From contig DAVB01000051.1 of NCBI GenBank assembly GCA_002505455.1, forward strand, positions 1,496-34,162: a stretch of 32,667 nucleotides of DNA, read 5' to 3'. Position numbers and translations under genes: made by a program. Shown here piece by piece: positions 30,549 to 32,667 of the stretch (position 1 is the first letter of the stretch; every line of letters begins with the position of its first letter). This stretch comes from Euryarchaeota archaeon UBA52 (GTDB lineage Archaea; Thermoplasmatota; Poseidoniia; Poseidoniales; Thalassarchaeaceae). The notes beneath the pieces were generated by a model. The model ran no database searches. It saw nothing but the letters and a program-made list of their open reading frames with translations, and was not told where the DNA came from.

Positions 30549-32667
30549 TCAGCAACCTATACCAGAAATCATATTCTGAACATTCTTGTTCATCATGCTC
30601 AGGTAGTCATCGTTGCTGTCACTGGGGGCCATCTCCATCGTGTATAGGATCTGTATATCGACGCCTGTCTCTTCAACTATGCTCTGCACAGCAGTCTGAT
30701 CCGTGTACTCTTCGACGTACAGCGTGGTTATGCCTTCTTCCTTGATGTGTTCAATGACCTCGGCTACTTCCGCAGGAGACGGTTCCCCTTCGGGGTCTAG
30801 TCCGTGGACTGTCATGATGTCCACACCATATCTCACAGAGATGTAGGAATACGCGTTGTGGTTGGCTACTATGGTTTTGTCCGCTCCCGAAGTCGCGCAC
30901 GTGCCCTGATCTCCGAATGCTTCCTCGAAGTTAACGTGGAGTTGTGTGAGCTCGCCGCCGTATGCAGCTGCGTTTTCAGCAAATATGTCCGCTCCATCAG
31001 GGAATGTCTCGGTCATCTTCGTCAAAACCAGGTTAAGCTGTGCATTGAATGACAATGGATCTAGCCAGCTGTGTGGATCGTAATCGAAGGCTTCCTCTTC
31101 TTCATCGGCTTCAATCTCGCTCTCGCCTTCCTCGCTATGGTCGTCATCGTGGTCATCATCGTCCCCGCCAGGGCCGCTGTTCGCAGCGGTCCACATGAGT
31201 CCTGCAGTTTCACAGTCTTCTTCGGTAGTAATGGAACTGTCAACGGTATGTGTGCTCATGTCGTAGCAGACCATATCATCATCGTGGTCACCATGGTCAT
31301 CGCCATCATGATCTCCATGATCGTCGTGGTCGTCGTGACCGCCCTCTCCCATTACGATGAACATCTCTATGTCACTGGGAAGAGCGAATCCATAGTCCCC
31401 TTCTTCTTCAATGTGGATGACTAATGCGCCCGTTTCATGGTGCTCATCTTCGTCTGAGTGATCATCGTGATCTCCTTCCTCGTCCGAGTGGTCGTCACCA
31501 TGGTCATCGTCACTGGCACCGCTATCGGCAGCTGTCCACATCATGTTCGCGGCTTCGCATTCTGCTTCACTGTCGTGAGTGTGATTCACAGTATGGGTGT
31601 TAATGTCGTAGCATACCATGTGATCAGGGAAAGATAGTGTGTGAACTACTCGGTCCGCATGGATTTCGGGAAGATCGTGGTCATGATCTTCGTGGCCCAT
31701 CCAAACGTGGCCCGCTGATGCGCAATCAGCCTCTGTTGACTCGTAGTTCTCGTGGGTGGTCGTGTTGTGACACATGCCGTCACCGTGGTCGTCATGATCT
31801 TCTCCCTCCGTCCACATGTGACCTGCGTTTGCGCACTCCTCTTCGGTCGACTCGTAGTTCTCATGGGTGGTCGTGTTGTGACACATGCCGTCGCCGTGGT
31901 CGTCGCCGTGGTCACCATGGTCACCGTGGCCACCGCCGCCTTCTTCGGCAATGTGTTCTACATCATTGCCGGCGGAGTCCTTGAGATAGTGCTGAGTGGC
32001 TTCGAATTCGTAAGGACTGTGTGCTGTGTAAGCTGCTAATCCACTTATCCCAGCTGTATTGATAGTGAATGTCGAGATATCTCCTGAGCCAACATGCCAT
32101 TCAAAGCATGATCCGCCGTCAACAGGCGTCATAGACTCTCCATCTTCTACAACTGTGCATGCGTCTCCTTCAATGAGGGCCTCTACACCGCCCTCTAGGC
32201 TGTGCATGGTCTCTTCGGTAGGAGCATCAGTTGGAATAAGGACCACTCGCATGCTTGGGTCGGCATAGGAACCGTCGACTTTCTCCATTGTCCATGTGTG
32301 AGTATCGTCGTTGATGCTGAAGATTCCTGCCCACTCGAATGGGCCTGAGCCATGGCCGTGGTGGTGGTGGGCGTGCCCACCTAGCATCTTGAGAACGGCC
32401 ATGTTGAAGTCTTCATCGTGCTCTGACTCGAACTCGAGAACGTGCTCTCCTGCTTCCATGTGGAATACCTGAATGGTAGTGTCAGCAGGACAGTTCTCTG
32501 GATTCACGAATTCCTTCTCGGCCTCTGCATGACCATGAGCGTCGTGGTCGTCGTGGTCGTCGTGGTCGTCGTGGTCGGCCATCGTCTGAATATCGTCGTC
32601 ATGGTCGTCGCCATGGTCGCCATGGTCGTCATGGTCGCCATGGTCGCCATGGTCGTCGTGCATCATA
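30549..32667 (-). CDS. znuA: Zinc-binding ABC transporter substrate-binding protein, hugely expanded His-rich region (5' partial)
   Basis: The C-terminal about 175 residues are the second lobe of a ZnuA-type cluster 9 binding protein: YDPHSWLDPLSFNAQL (ligand His at visible residue 532), IVANHNAYSYISVRYG (H603), VHGLDPEGEPSPAEV and LYVEEYTDQ (E/D ligand region). In ZnuA an acidic His-rich loop lies just before DPHxWLDP; here more than 500 residues precede it. They comprise His/Asp runs (1-47, 246-260, 444-463), beta-rich segments (about 60-146, 190-240, 413-440), an HHHHxH run (about 98-105) and four Cys-containing repeats (261-285, 298-322, 350-377, 465-492). The frame is open to the right edge: the first lobe and signal peptide must lie outside the window, so ATG 32666 is not taken as the start. 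The protein ends in Cys705. Confidence 0.88.
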   Translation of the reverse strand, partial: MMHDDHGDHGDHDDHGDHGDDHDDDIQTMADHDDHDDHDDHDAHGHAEAEKEFVNPENCPADTTIQVFHMEAGEHVLEFESEHDEDFNMAVLKMLGGHAHHHHGHGSGPFEWAGIFSINDDTHTWTMEKVDGSYADPSMRVVLIPTDAPTEETMHSLEGGVEALIEGDACTVVEDGESMTPVDGGSCFEWHVGSGDISTFTINTAGISGLAAYTAHSPYEFEATQHYLKDSAGNDVEHIAEEGGGGHGDHGDHGDDHGDGMCHNTTTHENYESTEEECANAGHMWTEGEDHDDHGDGMCHNTTTHENYESTEADCASAGHVWMGHEDHDHDLPEIHADRVVHTLSFPDHMVCYDINTHTVNHTHDSEAECEAANMMWTAADSGASDDDHGDDHSDEEGDHDDHSDEDEHHETGALVIHIEEEGDYGFALPSDIEMFIVMGEGGHDDHDDHGDHDGDDHGDHDDDMVCYDMSTHTVDSSITTEEDCETAGLMWTAANSGPGGDDDDHDDDHSEEGESEIEADEEEEAFDYDPHSWLDPLSFNAQLNLVLTKMTETFPDGADIFAENAAAYGGELTQLHVNFEEAFGDQGTCATSGADKTIVANHNAYSYISVRYGVDIMTVHGLDPEGEPSPAEVAEVIEHIKEEGITTLYVEEYTDQTAVQSIVEETGVDIQILYTMEMAPSDSNDDYLSMMNKNVQNMISGIGC
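31191..31886 (-). repeat. Four Cys/Trp repeats inside ZnuA
   Basis: Units at 31812-31886, 31701-31775, 31536-31619 and 31191-31274 encode 25-28 residues of the pattern M-(V)-C, N/D, T-H, E-x-C, A-G/A, M/V-W. Each unit has two Cys, one or more His and a terminal Trp, and each is followed by an acidic His-rich spacer. The first two are almost identical. Confidence 0.75.
31701..31886 (-). repeat. 111-bp tandem direct repeat in ZnuA
   Basis: The stretches starting at 31741 and 31852 are near-identical over about 50 bp, at a period of 111 bp (37 codons). This indicates a recent in-frame duplication. Confidence 0.75.
32526..32667 (-). repeat. His/Asp simple-sequence tract
   Basis: Low-complexity GAC/CAY/GGC codons encode a run of His, Asp and Gly (visible residues 1-47), for example HDDHDDHDDH. 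It reaches the window edge. Confidence 0.7.

Noticed and set aside
30067..30555. Minus-strand 162-codon frame across the znuA-znuC gap
   Set aside because: It overlaps over half of znuC in another frame and has no recognisable domain; the 35-residue ORF in a different frame explains the gap better.
31137..31424. Plus-strand hydrophobic frames opposite znuA
   Set aside because: Val/Ile-rich runs are the complement of His/Asp codons (GAC, CAC become GTC, GTG), not membrane proteins.
31701..31910. Possible CRISPR-like array
   Set aside because: The repeats are in frame, translate to a conserved Cys/Trp module, and have no unique spacers of constant length.

Overview
The window looks like chromosomal DNA of a planktonic euryarchaeon, most likely of the Marine Group II type (Candidatus Poseidoniales); the lineage is an inference. 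The archaeal evidence is direct: RNA polymerase subunit Rpb4/RpoF, ribosomal protein eL21, Pus10 pseudouridine synthase, a DUF655 protein and KsgA/Dim1 lie in an archaeal gene order. Around them is a large complement of bacterial-type metabolic genes (carotenoid synthesis, class II photolyase, GTP cyclohydrolase II, PdxH, MutY), a mix expected of surface-water MGII. Gene density is very high, with many 1-4 nt stop/start overlaps. No rRNA, tRNA, CRISPR or insertion sequence was seen.

Layout. (1) 1-5564, minus strand: DUF971, pus10, rpl21e, rpoF, DUF655, ksgA and an unrecognised HhH/zinc-ribbon protein cut by the left edge; this is an information-processing operon. (2) 5671-9340, plus strand: crtB, crtI, a thioredoxin-like lipoprotein and an ABA4-like (DUF4281) membrane protein, forming a carotenoid operon. 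(3) 9347-18000, minus strand: ribA, prxQ, a TrmB-type regulator, then a tightly coupled ubiB-pdxH-SDR-FAD oxidoreductase block, an EF-hand membrane protein, mutY and a Rieske protein. (4) 18093-23798, plus strand: class II photolyase, SRPBCC-epimerase fusion, RND/MMPL transporter. (5) 23752-27975, minus strand: a second RND/MMPL protein whose 3' end overlaps the first by 47 bp, and a reduced DnaJ; divergent from DnaJ is an FAH-family hydrolase. (6) 28651-32667, minus strand: a znuABC-type metal uptake operon with an unannotated 35-residue membrane protein and a binding protein whose His-rich part is enormously expanded.

How it fits together. Blocks 2-4 bring together carotenoid synthesis, photorepair, flavin supply, a peroxiredoxin and several flavoenzymes, which reads as a photoprotection and redox neighbourhood resembling light-induced gene clusters of bacteria. 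Seven first-in-transcript genes carry a TATA-like element ending 23-27 nt before the start codon, which predicts leaderless mRNAs; four of these (crtB, phr, ribA, Rieske) also share the wider pattern AACA-N4-TT(C/G)ATA. The most unusual proteins are the expanded ZnuA, the eL21 with a C-terminal HhH domain, and the 35-residue protein inside the znu operon.
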